Below are positions 40,170 to 50,639 of a stretch of DNA of 64,000 nt, piece by piece. The translations under genes were made by a program, and so were the position numbers. The notes beneath the pieces were generated by a model. The model had not been told where the DNA came from. It saw only the letters and a program-made list of their open reading frames with translations, and made no database searches. The DNA is from Marthasterias glacialis (taxonomy: Eukaryota; Echinodermata; Asteroidea; Forcipulatida; Asteriidae): the NCBI GenBank assembly GCA_911728455.2, contig OU452232.1:62001-126000 (forward strand). The letters are read 5' to 3'. Position 1 is the stretch's first letter, and each line of letters starts with the position of its first letter.

Positions 40170-42317
40170 AAGTGACTAACTTTGGTAGGTTGCAGGCTGA
40201 GAGGGATCATGAAGTGAATGTCAGAAACATTCATTTCATAAGCGCCGCTAAAAAGACTAACTACGATAGGTTGGGGCTGAGCAGGACCATGAACTCAATG
40301 ACAGAACCATACATTTTATAACTGCCGCTAACAAGACTAACAGTGGTAGGTTCCAGCTTACCAGGATCGTGAACTACTTGAAAGAACTATACAGTTGATA
40401 ACTGCTGCTAATAAGACAAATTGTGGTAGGTTGGGGCTGAGCAGGATCTAGGAACTACATGAAAGAACAATACATTTTTTAAGTTTCGCTAATAAGACTA
40501 ACTATGGTAGTTTGGGGTCTAGTCAGGATCATGAATGAATGACAGAACCATACATTTCATAAGTGACGCTAAAAAGACTAACTGGGGTAGGCCAGAGTTG
40601 TAGTCGAGTCACCTGTGTCGAGTCCGAGTCTCAAGTCACTTGGGTTGAGTCCGAGTCCAAGTCCCAAGTCACTTGGTCCGAGTCCGAGTCACCGAAATTG
40701 TGACTCAAGACGACTCGAGTCCAAGTCCTGGACTTGAGTCAAACAACTTTGGGGTAGGCTGGGGCTGAGCATGATCATGAACTTAATGAAAGAACCCTAC
40801 ATTTGATAAGCGCCGCTACTAAGACTAACTGTGGTAAGTTTGGGCTGAGCAGGATCATGAAATGAATGAAAGAACCATACATTTTATAAGTTCCGCTAAT
40901 AAGACTAATTGTGGTAGGTTGGGTCTGAGCAGGATCATCAACTCAATGAAAGAACCATACATTTTATAAGTGCCACTAAGAAGACTAACTATGATAGTCG
41001 GGGCTGAGCAGGATCATCAACTGCATGAAACAACCATACATAATATCAGTGTCGCTAATAAGACCAGCTTTGATAGGTTTTGGGATGGGCAGGATCAGGA
41101 ATTGCATGAAAGAACCAGACATTTTATAAGCTCCGCTATTAAGACTAACTATTGTAGGCTGGGGGCTGAGCAAGATCATATCTGAATAACAGAACCATAC
41201 ATTTTATAAGTGCCCCTAATAAGACCAACTATGGTAGGTTGAGGGCTGGGGAGGATCATGAACTGAATGAAACTATCATACATTTTATAAATGCCACTAA
41301 AAAAAACAACTATGGTAGTTTGGTGGCTGGGCAGGACCACAAACATATTGATGGAAACATATTTTTTATTAGTGCCGCTATTAAGACCAACTTTGGTAGG
41401 TTTTGGGATGGGCAGGATCATGAACTGAAAAAAGAACCATACATTTCATAAGTGCGGCTAATAACACTAGCTACATTAGCTTGGGGCTGAGCAGGATCAT
41501 GAATTGAATGACAGAACCATACATTTTATAAGTGCCACTAATACGACTAACTGTGGTAGGTTGGGGCTGAGCAGGATCATGAACTGCTTGAAAGAACCAT
41601 ACAGTTGATAAGTGCTGCTAATACGACAGAGTGTGGTAGGTTGGGGCTGAGCAGGATCATGAATCAAGGACAGAACCATACATTTCATAAATGCCGATAA
41701 TAAGACTAACTGTGATAGGTTGGGGCTGAGCAGGAAAATGAACTGAATGAAAGAACCATACATTTTATAAGTGCCGCTATTGAGACTTATTGTGGTAGGT
41801 TGGGGCTGAGCAGGATCATGAACTGCATGACAGAACCACACATTTTATAAATGTCGCTAATAAAACTAAATATCATAGGTTGAGGGCGGGGCAGGATAAT
41901 GAACAGATTGCTGTAACCATACATTTTTTTAAGTGCCGCTTAGAAGACTAACTTTGGTAGGTTGGGGCTGAGCAGGAAATAGACCTGCATGAAAGAACCA
42001 GACATTTTTAAAGTTTGGCCAATAAGAGTAACTATGGTAGGTTGGGGGATAGTCAGGATCATGAACTCAGAGAAAGAACCATATATTTTATAAATGCAGC
42101 TAAGAAGAGTAAGTAAGGTAGGTTGGGGATGAGCAGGATCATGAACTGAGTGACAGAACTATACATTTTATAAGTGCCGCTAATAAGACTAACTGTGGTA
42201 GGTTGGGGCTGAGCAGGATCATGAACTGCATAAAAGAACCATACATTTTATAAGTGCCGCTAATAAGAGAAACTGTGGTAGGTTGGGGCTGAGCAAGATC
42301 ATGAACTGCATAAACGA
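40170..42317. repeat. 80-bp satellite, block 4
   Basis: About 25 further units of the 80-bp repeat, interrupted by the hAT-type MITE at 40593-40751. The array ends inside a unit at about 42317, where unrelated sequence starts. Confidence 0.95.
40593..40751. mobile_element. 159-bp hAT-type MITE rich in GAGTC repeats
   Basis: The ends CAGAGTTG and CAACTTTG are inverted with one mismatch. The satellite octamer GGGTAGGC is duplicated on both sides (40585-40592 and 40752-40759). An 8-bp duplication and CA-G ends are typical of the hAT superfamily. The interior consists of GAGTCCGAGTC and CAAGTC-type short repeats with no coding frame. Confidence 0.85.
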
Positions 42318-42426
42318 CCAATCACCACCCGCGGTATGACGCACGTACACAGTTGGGTCATCTACATAACGTCCGTAAAGCCATTTGACATCCACCGTCT
42401 TCACAGACCACGAGTCATCAGACCTC

Positions 42427-42990
42427 ATGTCAAAACGTAGCACCAAGCTGCACAAGAAACGCACCACTCCAAAGACCAGCAGTCCAAGACCCTCAACGCA
42501 TTCTAGAGTTGCTTCTCCATTTTCACCAGCATAGCAGTCATCCGACTCATCAGATGTCCCCTGCGGACAAACCCCGCCCATCAACCAGTTGAAGGACTCC
42601 CTCATCACATCACTCGAGGTTCGGGAAGAGTTTGCTAACGAGATGCCGACTTTCTGAATCCGATTTCAAATTGGTGAAATCTTCAGTGGACCCAGTTACA
42701 AAGTTAACGACCCCAAAAAGACACATCCCCCACCAACTATCGATTTTAAACAAAGCAATCACACCAACCAACCCCCACTATACCTGAAGAACACAGTGAG
42801 GCCTCCCCACCCACACCGAGAGTTTGAATTCAGCTCTGCGTTTACCACAGATTGGACCAGACTCAATAACAAGGCTTCACTACTCTTCGCCAAACTGAGT
42901 GTAGCTGAGTACAACAGGGTAGCAAAGGAAATCAACGGTAAGCTAGAAGCAGCCAAGTCATTGGGTCGTGAACAATTTGTACAACACTAA
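42427..42990 (+). pseudogene. Broken reading frame upstream of a histone-type stem-loop
   Basis: One plus-strand frame reads like a protein for 188 codons with only two stops: TAG at 42532 and TGA at 42655. The first part after ATG 42427 is basic and rich in Ser, Thr and Pro (MSKRSTKLHKKRTTPKTSS). The middle contains QLKDSLITSLEVREEFANEM. The last part is helical and charged (LLFAKLSVAEYNRVAKEING, ending GREQFVQH). I do not recognise the family; it is not a core histone or H1. A CCAAT motif lies at 42318, right at the satellite border. The opposite strand is also open for about 98 codons (from 42608) with a hydrophobic segment (GLLVFGVVRFLCSLVLRF). The orientation choice therefore rests on the stem-loop downstream. 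Confidence 0.35.
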
Positions 42991-43100
42991 GGACGGCAAG
43001 ACATCTCTTTGGATTCTTCATCCGCCCCACACCACCATAAAACCGGGTTTTGAAGAGAGAAAAAGATAAATAAGTGAGAGCTCACTCACATGAACCAACC

Positions 43101-43116
43101 GGTCCTTTTCAGGACC
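43101..43116 (+). promoter_or_regulatory. Canonical histone mRNA 3' stem-loop
   Basis: GGTCCTTTTCAGGACC forms a perfect 6-bp stem (GGTCCT/AGGACC) with a TTTC loop. It is preceded by an AACCAACC stretch and followed by ACCACCAC. This matches the metazoan replication-dependent histone 3' element in stem, loop and flanks. SLBP binds this structure in place of poly(A) processing. A purine-rich CCAAAAAGTGAA follows where the U7-binding downstream element would be. No histone gene precedes it; the nearest upstream frame is the broken one ending at 42990. Confidence 0.75.
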
Positions 43117-43734
43117 ACCACCACTTCCAAAAAGTGAATTACAATCTGACAATACTTGTCTTTATCATATAATAATATTACAACGGCATTCCGTACTCAC
43201 TTACGTTTATTGTCAATACCGGAATTTCTTTGAAATATGATTTTTCATTTAAAATCAAATCTCTTGAAGTATGACTAAATGCAAATTCAACAACATGGGT
43301 TACCGCCATCTTGAATCTGAGCACTATATAAGGCTGGATCAGGATGTTACACAACAAACCACAACAATGGTTCATAATCTACTCCTCAACATGTTTCGAA
43401 ACAACTACATAAACAAAAAAACTGGACAGTAAAACAAATCAATTTGGTACATTTACTTGTTAATAAGTCTGATAATGTGGGACCACCATGACCCCAGCTA
43501 ACAGTTTCACATTACTATGTTGTGAGGATGTCAGACTTGAATACTAACAATGTTATTTTTAAAACACTGTAGCAACAAAACTTTGTCGACTCCCATTTAT
43601 GTCATAAGAACGTTATACGGCAACGTAATGACGACGTACCCGCCATGTTTTAGAGACGTTTCTTTAGAACATTTGTCACGAGTTGACAACGTTGTGAAAA
43701 CATACCAGGGTTTGGTACTGACAACGTTATATAA
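43117..43734. other. Unassigned stretch, no gene recognised
   Basis: Mixed sequence. A TATATAAGG at 43325 preceded by CCGCCATCTTG looks promoter-like, but only a 21-codon frame follows, so nothing is called. Confidence 0.4.
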
Positions 43735-43867
43735 CTAATTGTAATACCTTTCCGTAAATACATACAAAAATCATGCTTCTTGAGCATAACAACATTGGTA
43801 AAACGTTGTATAGAGACAGTGCATAAATTTTTTGTATGAATGATTTACGGAAAGGTATTACAATTAG
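43735..43867. mobile_element. Foldback MITE, ~133 bp
   Basis: Left arm CTAATTGTAATACCTTTCCG and right arm CGGAAAGGTATTACAATTAG are exact inverted copies, and the similarity continues inward (ACATACAAAAA against TTTTTTGTATG). No coding capacity. TA-rich flanks (ATATAA / TATGAC) would suit a TA target, but the duplication is not decisive. Confidence 0.8.
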
Positions 43868-43885
43868 TATGACAAACAGTCGAAC

Positions 43886-43918
43886 AGCTGGGGTTGGGTG
43901 GGGTGGGGTGGGAGGATT
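43886..43918 (+). other. G-rich tract, possible G-quadruplex
   Basis: CTGGGGTTGGGTGGGG followed by TGGGGTGGGAGG gives five runs of three or four G separated by one or two bases, the classic pattern for a stable intramolecular quadruplex. Confidence 0.6.
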
Positions 43919-45002
43919 GGCGAGGGTTAAGACAGAAGTTGCTATGGAAGCAACGTATGGCATAATGATTTTTCTTTGTCATGCATATCTTTCTATTAAA
44001 CTGCTCCTCCTGATTTACCTTTATGAAACGTGTTTCCATCAAGACGGCGGCCGCGGCGGAGTTCAGAATCTCATTAGCAAATGTGCAAAGATAGGGCACA
44101 AAACGTGCATTAAACTTCACTGAGAGTTTATTTGATGAGTCCAACCGAGATGGGGAAATTGGTCAGGCATTGCAAGTTCCTTTCTCAACAGTAAAAAAGA
44201 AAGTTACCCATATTTAGAATGATTGTTCCCTAAAACATGACTACATTTTATTCAACAGTGACTGCGTATTAAAACGAGCATCTCCCCACACATCAGGAAA
44301 AAATAACCACTGAAATTGTTCCTTGCTATCAGCGAAACCATCATTAATCTTGGTAACTTCCTTTACTGTCCAAGGCAGATGAAGTTATAGTTATCCTAGC
44401 CCCATAAATAGTCCCAATATGTTGTACACCCTTAGTTCCTTGGCACTACACCACCCCTATTGCCCAAAATCTTAATATTAACTTTCAATTTGAGGATTTG
44501 ATTTTTTGGCAAAATGTTTCCCTCGATGATCGGCCGGTCATTGAGCAAGAGTATTGAGTACATTAGATTCAACTTGTGATACCTCCTTTTAGAGGAATTT
44601 TATGAAAATTCTCAGTGCTGATACCGACACATTCAAATATCATCAGCGCCATGATGGTTGCTGTGTCGCGCATGGCATTGGCCGCTTCATGTGTAACACA
44701 TGAACCGTTGGTTATCGTGTACCATCGTTGGGCACAGTTTAACATTAACAGCATGACTCGTTGATAACCAATGGTTCATGAGAAGAAGGCGAATTTTACC
44801 ATTATTTGGTTTATTAGTGTATTACAATCACAACATTCTCAACTAGCCATAGACGGATCAAGTGTGGAGTTCCCGGGTCCTACAAAAGTATCCCACTTTT
44901 GTGATCACCTTTTAGAAATTTAAAAAATAAACATTTTTAATTCTGTAGGCCTCTTTAGGGAGATTTTTAAAACAAATTTTATTGGGGGTATTATCCGCTA
45001 AA
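43919..45002. other. Repeat mosaic, no gene recognised
   Basis: 44500-44690 is related to 51200-51370 (shared CAAAATGTTTC, GACACATTCAAA, GCCATGATGGTTGCTG), so it is a dispersed repeat. A hairpin with arms CATGAACCGTTGGTTATC and GATAACCAATGGTTCATG lies at 44698-44779. I see no supported coding frame. Confidence 0.5.
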
Positions 45003-45140
45003 ATGTGTATTATGGCTAAGTGGCTAAGGCTTTGGGATGTGGGTTTGAAATCCAGCTCATTGGAACAAACTACTATCTTGAAGGAACAAGATAAAAATGG
45101 GCTTTCGTCACTTCCATTCCCAGGCTGCAGTTGTACCAAA
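45003..45140 (+). mobile_element. Possible tRNA-derived SINE
   Basis: TGGCTAAGTGG at 45013-45023 matches the pol III A box, and GGTTTGAAATCC at 45042-45053 is close to the B box. GGCTAAGTGGCTAAGGC resembles the D arm of a Leu/Ser tRNA. The boxes are only 19 bp apart, so the anticodon arm would be missing. That fits a degenerate SINE head better than a real tRNA gene. The 3' end is not defined. Confidence 0.35.
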
Positions 45141-45665
45141 CATCTTTGTATTTTTTTATTCAGAGCTGATATTACTTCTTTCACTTCAATTTCTGAAACA
45201 AGACTATTATATTTGGGTACAAAGATAAGAAATAAACAGTTGCCATGGTAACAGTAAACCTTCAGATTTCTTTTGTCTAGTATTTAACCCTAGATACTAT
45301 TCAGGTACAGTCATACATAGTTGTGGTGATCTACGTCACTGTTAAAAATCACAACAAAATAATTGAATGGAGAGTGTCATGTTCTGTCCTCTCCCTCACA
45401 CCCAGCGAGACCTGGAAGTCCGAGACCAAGACCGACACCGAGACCAAGGCGTTCAAGACCAAGACCAAGACAGTCTCAGCAATAAAGATTTAAGTATACA
45501 ACAAAATTGTATCTTCCCAAAAAGAAGCATTGTTTTATTATTTTTTCTTCTTTTAGTACAGATTTTTCAGTGTCAAACATGTGGGAAATACTAGTTTAAA
45601 TTTTCTGCTTCATTAATTTTCGTTACCCTACACTGATGTGTGATGAGCATTTTCTAGACCCAGTA

Positions 45666-45725
45666 ACTGGGGCGCTGTACTCCTTTTTTGAGATTTTGAC
45701 ATATCGATCATACTAGCACCCCAGT
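45666..45725. mobile_element. 60-bp hairpin repeat, copy 1
   Basis: ACTGGGGCGCT and AGCACCCCAGT are inverted ends. The same element, reverse-complemented, is at 51052-51112, sharing GTACTCCTTTTTTGAGATTTTGACA as inverted sequence (seen in two shorter pieces). Confidence 0.7.
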
Positions 45726-45966
45726 CCGTGATATATTTGGAAAGTGTGGCAAAGCGGATTTTTTATGAATCAGTTATAAAATTGTCAAAACAGAATTGCT
45801 TGAGAATCGCCCACTAGCTCCTCCAAGTATTTACCATGAAATAAAATGCATTTAATTGTACTCATGGTCATTTTCAGTAAACAGAAAAGTTTCACTGATT
45901 TTGCTACATTATTACGTTTTTTAAGAAAAAGGGCATTTATGAATGGGAATAAAAGAGTAGTGACTC

Positions 45967-46033
45967 AGGGTCTTGGCTGTGTGATAAAGGACCTTGCCTT
46001 CAGCTCGGTCCTTTATCACGCGGCCACGACCCT
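45967..46033. mobile_element. 67-bp foldback with 27-bp arms
   Basis: AGGGTCTTGGCTGTGTGATA and AAGGACC on the left pair with GGTCCTTTATCACGCGGCC and ACGACCCT on the right with three mismatches; the 13-base loop is TTGCCTTCAGCTC. A DNA hairpin of this type is typical of a very short MITE. Confidence 0.75.
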
Positions 46034-46784
46034 GCCGGTTTTAAATGGCCATTTACGACCTCAGAAACACAGAAACTCGTCCACCTCACACTCTGAAAAT
46101 TCTAAAAACTTCCTCTAAATAATGTGGACTGACTCCATAGTGTCTGCCGTGACAGGAACTTGTCCTGTTTGGGGGCGACACTGTGCAAATCCATGTAGGA
46201 TGGTCTAACGTTACACAGTAAATACATGGCAAAATAAAGGATGAAATGTGACAAGAGTTCCACCAATCAAATGACAAGGATATATGTGTGTGTGTGAAAA
46301 AATAACTACTGTAATTCTAAAACAATGACCTAGAGTTGTGACTTTCTATTATGCCAATTATAATTAGTTCAAATAATTAGTGTAAGATAAAGCTATGTTG
46401 CTTTATGTATAGCCTATCATGTACATTATTTAATTTAAAATAAGCCATTAACCAAATACTTTCTACAATCATTATAACCACATCCCAGTACAGGCATGAG
46501 TCTTTTGTCCAGGAACCACAGACTTTGCAGTCACATTTTGCACATGTTCAATTTAAACTGTTTTTAATTGCATGATTCAAATATTATAATTAAAAATGTT
46601 TGTTTGTACTTTTGATGTACAAATTTTCTTATAGGACATTAGGTACTAATTTTACCCAAATTATTATGATATTAAATATCACAAATGATTGCATTTTATT
46701 GTACAAAAAAAAAATTCACCCAAATCAGTAGCAGATACTTCAAAGTAATTTAAAGTCTACACATCTGTTACCCTGTGTTAACTG

Positions 46785-47075
46785 CGCAAAAAAAGGGAAC
46801 TCAAGGCATCAGCGAACACTCGATTCTTGTAGGGTTAATACGAATTTTTACAGGAAATGAAAAACAGTTGTTGCCAATAATGCAGTGTCACGTGCTGTTC
46901 AATAAAAAAGTGACCCTAACAGCTGCAGGACGGGCACTGGTTTGTTTTGGGTTTAAAAAACATCAGGTTGGAGGAGAGAAATGATCACGAGTACAATTAG
47001 ATGCCCTTTTTTTTATCTTAGACATTTAGAGAAGCCATTTTTGTTGAATTTTTTTCGTAATTTGAGCAAGTTAGA
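46785..47075 (+). repeat. Dispersed repeat family R1, copy 1
   Basis: It shares ordered blocks with 48000-48165 and 50640-51010: GGCATCAGCGAACAC, AAAACATCA-TTGGAGGA, ATGATCACGAGTACAATTAGA, ACATTTAGAGAAGCCA, and a TCGTAATTTG ending. All three copies are in the same orientation. No coding frame. Confidence 0.7.
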
Positions 47076-47999
47076 ACAGTGAAGCACACTATCATAGCGT
47101 ATCCAATTCATCACAACGTAATACCCCTATGCTTCCCTGGGGGTTCTAATGAATGTTGAATGAACCCTCACCACCACCCCTGCCCCCACTCAAGAGCAAA
47201 TATAATTACTATTAGACCAAGCGAGCATGAGCAGTGAAAACAAGCCAAGTTAGTATCCTACATGTAAATGTATAATTTATGGTCCATCAATATAAAACTC
47301 CAACACTTGATACTATTTTGATGACACCACTTGTGTAATCATATTGAAATATCCGCCTGTTCGATATTGATAAACAGTAACGTAACTTTGCATCTTGTTT
47401 TAATTCATGTCATATTAATTTCAAACACCAATTGTTTTATGATTATGATGTACAGAATGCACCTTAGCATGCCAACACACACACAATCCCATCTTTTTCA
47501 ATATATGGGCTGTTTGCTGTTAGACTTTGTTATCTCACTACTTTGCACACTACAGCACAGGTAAGAACCATCAAATTCTCGCAAGAGCTTTCACAACAAC
47601 TCAATACAATGAGAGTATACACCCTCTGTTGGTGAAGCGATAACATACAAAAATACTCGTAAAAGACTTGAAATACATAAATACTACTAGTCTGTGCATG
47701 ATTTATAAATTAGAAATTCCCCAAATTTTTCTGAAACTTTATCACTGGTGCACTAGCTACAGCATGGGTCATTGCTGGTTTGTGCCTTCGACAACTGCAT
47801 GGTCGGCTACGCAGTTCATTAGGCACTTTGTCTTTAGCTTGCTACTAAAAACTACACAAGTAGGTTTTACTTTAGTAAAATGATAACATGTAGGATTACC
47901 ATGGATGGATGAAAGGATGATTTTACAGTATGAATGTAAAATTTGTTTTCTTTCTTGGTTCATTTTTGTGGAATGATTAATCAATAGTTAAAATGCATT
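47076..47999. other. Unassigned stretch, no gene recognised
   Basis: The CACATATCATAGCGTATCCA-like sequence near 47085-47150 (CAATTCATCACAACGTAATA, CCCCTATGCTTCCCTGGGGG) recurs at 48650-48710, so at least its start is repetitive. The rest shows no motif. Confidence 0.45.
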
Positions 48000-48162
48000 G
48001 ATGAAGATGCAATGCTTTAAAAACATCAATTTGTAGGAAAGAAATAATCATGAGTACAATTAGATGCCTTTTTTAATCTTTGACATTTAGAGAAGCCAGT
48101 AGGTGATTTTTCAGCTATTTTGTTCAGTTTTTGTCGTAATTTGGGCAATTTGTTAGTATACA
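48000..48162 (+). repeat. Dispersed repeat family R1, copy 2
   Basis: It matches copy 1 from AAAAACATCAATTTGTAGGA through ATCATGAGTACAATTAGATG and GAGAAGCCAGTAGGTGATTT to GTCGTAATTTGGGCAATTT. It is interrupted at its end by the foldback element at 48163. Confidence 0.7.
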
Positions 48163-48646
48163 AATATTGACTGCTTCGAGTGGCGTAGTAAAACTAGTCA
48201 CTCGAGGTGATCCCGGGAGCAGCCTATCTTCCCGAGGCGGAGCCGAGGGAAGATAGGCGGCTCCAGGGATCACCGAGAGTGACTAATTTTACTACGCCAC
48301 GAGATAAAGCAGTCAATATTTGTTTTATAACACCTCAATTTCATCCAATTTGTTGTAATATTCGTTAAACAAATGTGCGTATACCAGTCTTCAAACAACT
48401 GTGTAAAATCTGACAGGAAAACTTGACAAAAAGAAAGAGGGGGTACCACACTGCCTTCGTTCTCATATCGTATTTCGCATGCACGTATTATTTGATCGTT
48501 TCACCGGGTTCGAGGTTGTCGTTGGATAGTACCATTTAATAGTTCTTTTGGTCAGTGTGCAGTGTGATAGTAAAAATACACAACACCACGTGACGCACGT
48601 TCGGCCAATCAACAGATAGAATCAAAGGAAGAGGTGTTATAAAACA
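48163..48646. mobile_element. Composite foldback element (two nested inverted repeats)
   Basis: AATATTGACTGCTT at 48163 pairs with AAGCAGTCAATATT at 48307-48320. Between them GTGGCGTAGTAAAACTAGTC and CCTATCTTCCC-GAGG pair with their inverted copies, forming an approximately 158-bp hairpin rich in CpG. A second inverted pair, TGTTTTATAACACCTC (48321) and GAGGTGTTATAAAACA (48631-48646), encloses the rest. No coding capacity. Confidence 0.75.
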
Positions 48647-48909
48647 GTGAATCACACCATCATGGCATATCCAATTCATCACAACGTAATACCCCTATGC
48701 TTCCCTGGGGGTGCTAGTACAACCGCACAGCTTCTACAGCACAACAAGTAACTAAGCACAACAAAATAATGCTTACCAGACTAAGATTACCAGCCAAAAC
48801 ACGATGTCACACTTAATACAATCTGCATATGGTATCCTCATTTTTGTTTTCGGATAATTATTAGGCAATATTTTCTTCCTAAGTAAGCGCTATGAATTTA
48901 TGTCCATGA

Positions 48910-49440
48910 CATCAGTGCAGTAGTGCAATGAAACTTATGTCCTACCAGTACCTATTTAGTTAGTAGTGCTGTAGTACCATACCAAGCCTTAGCCCAGTAC
49001 AGAGTCAATATGCTGGACTACCTCCACTTCTTGGCCCTACTACCACATAGCATCAGGGACTGTGATGACATTTCAAACAAAAACATCATCAATAAACATC
49101 ATGGCATGTATCGTCAGCTCAGAGTTTCTTCATAAAATTACACAAAAACCAGTGGACAGGTTGACATATAATCGCTTTAATGTACTCATCATAATTATGT
49201 TATAAGGTAAGTGAACAGTTTTTTTTTTTTTGTTTTTTTTTTTTTTTGGGGGGGGGGGTAAATCCCACCATTTTTATTTGGAATGTCATCACAGTCTCTG
49301 ATGCTTTGTGGTTGTAGGGCCAAGAAGTGGTGATAGTCCAGCATAATTGACACTATTTATTGGTCTTACTAAGCCTATACCTCACCTGTGCACACAATGT
49401 ATGAATCAGCAGCCCTGGTAGGACTTCAGTCTCCATTGCA
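48910..49440. mobile_element. Foldback MITE, GCTGGACTACC family, copy 1
   Basis: TATGCTGGACTACCTCCACT and TCTTGGCCC at 49010 pair with GGGCCAAGAAGTGGTGATAG and TCCAGCATA ending at about 49346. Weaker inverted similarity extends outward (CTTATGTCCTACCAG against CTGGTAGGACTTCAG). A long T run then G run lies inside at 49219-49258. Confidence 0.6.
49219..49258 (+). repeat. T-run followed by G-run
   Basis: About 27 T (with one G) followed directly by about 11 G. A low-complexity tract. Confidence 0.9.
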
Positions 49441-50189
49441 CTGCTACTGCCACATTTCTGGGTATGAAGGGGTCCCTGCGTGTCAAAAAAAAATGTTCAA
49501 CAAAATTATTTCATTGTTTTACCTGATTAAATTAGCAAAAACGCCATTCATATATTCCTTGTGTCCAATACTTACAGACTGGCAGGTTCATAAATCTTTA
49601 AAATGTTTTGGGCACACACTATTTATGGATGTAAAATGAAAATTAGTCAGGAAACAAAAATCAGCAAAAACTACCAGTTGAAACAAACAACATGCACGCC
49701 TGGAATATGATGCATAGCAACGCCAAAGAGGGCGCTGTTTAGTTACTACCAAGTGCATGTAATTGCAGTGCACACATTAACATGTGCTCACAACTTTTAG
49801 CAAGCTACACAGAGCTCTACTGTGCACAATTTGTTGCAACGTCATTTTCCGGTGCAATTTGTGCATTGCCCTTGACATTGCGATCCAGCCATGCACTCTT
49901 GGACGCTTATAAAAACTTTACAAGGAAAGGGCATTATGTTCGAGAAACTTTTTACAAGTTCCCGTTTTATTTTAAGTATACTTTTCACCAAAACAGATAT
50001 TATTTAAAAGATATTCAAAGAGTATTTTAAGGTACCGGGACCATATCAACAGATTTTCAGCATCCAACATCAGGTGAAAATAGGAGAAACATCTCTCGTA
50101 ATTTTGTTCACATTGTAGAGAAACTTGATTAAACCCAGGATGTCAGTGGTAGTGCACTGAAGACTGACGTCCTACCAGGGCTAGTATAT
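49441..50189. other. Unassigned stretch, no gene recognised
   Basis: The open frame near 49782-50030 has no recognisable motif and no splice context. I see nothing else in it. Confidence 0.4.
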
Positions 50190-50340
50190 GTACATGTATA
50201 GCTCTGATACTCCATTGCACTCTGACAGGGTTCTGAATACCAAGTCGACAAAACCGTATACCGAGTGTCCAAACTTGGGCTCTTTTTCACAAATGCACAT
50301 GTTCCCGAGGCAAAATGCCCCCCTTGCATCGTCAGTAAAT
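50190..50340 (-). repeat. Dispersed repeat family R2, copy 1 (inverted to copy 2)
   Basis: Read on the minus strand it carries CAAAATGCC-like, AAAGAGCCCAAGTTTGGACA, CTCGGTATACGGTTTTGTCG and GAGTGCAATGGAGT, matching 51845-51965 on the plus strand. The copies face each other about 1.5 kb apart. Both copies share a short conserved frame (LDTRYTVL, SEPCxSAME), possibly a relic of a coding element. Confidence 0.65.
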
Positions 50341-50482
50341 TTTTAACTAACACTTACACTTGTGCAAACTGTTCACAGGTGTTTACAGGTGCAACGAAAT
50401 ACTTGAAAAATCTTAAGAAAACAACTTGGTAAGAAAAGTTATGTTTTCATTGATGTAAATAATTTCGGGCAAATACAGACAC

Positions 50483-50514
50483 CCCCCTCCCCCCCTCCCC
50501 CCCCCCCCCCCCCG
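50483..50514 (+). repeat. C-rich tract
   Basis: Almost pure C with single T interruptions, over 30 bases. Confidence 0.9.
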
Positions 50515-50639
50515 TTCAAAGAGTCCCCATGCAACCCACACTGTAAAGAAGTTGTATTTACCGAGTGTGCACGCTCTCTGCTGCTATAGCCAAGCCATTG
50601 TGTGCAGGGGGGCGTTGCACTACACAGCTGGTATCCTGC

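Larger units (their letters stand above)
45141..46784. other. Repeat mosaic with two foldback MITEs, no gene recognised
   Basis: 45400-45480 contains an irregular GAGACCAAGAC-type hexamer stretch. The two hairpins at 45666-45725 and 45967-46033 are listed separately. Remaining sequence is AT-rich and unassigned. Confidence 0.45.

Noticed and set aside
29094-42321. Many open frames of 60-150 codons on both strands with repeated ISGTYKMYGSF-like or SAANKTNYGRL-like text
   Set aside because: They are translations of the 80-bp satellite, change frame from unit to unit, and have no start or splice context.
43325-43368. TATA-like box preceded by a YY1-type CCGCCATCTTG
   Set aside because: Only a 21-codon frame follows; no transcript evidence can be read from sequence.
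43845-44144. Minus-strand frame of 99 codons
   Set aside because: No motif; it crosses a G-rich tract and the end of a MITE.
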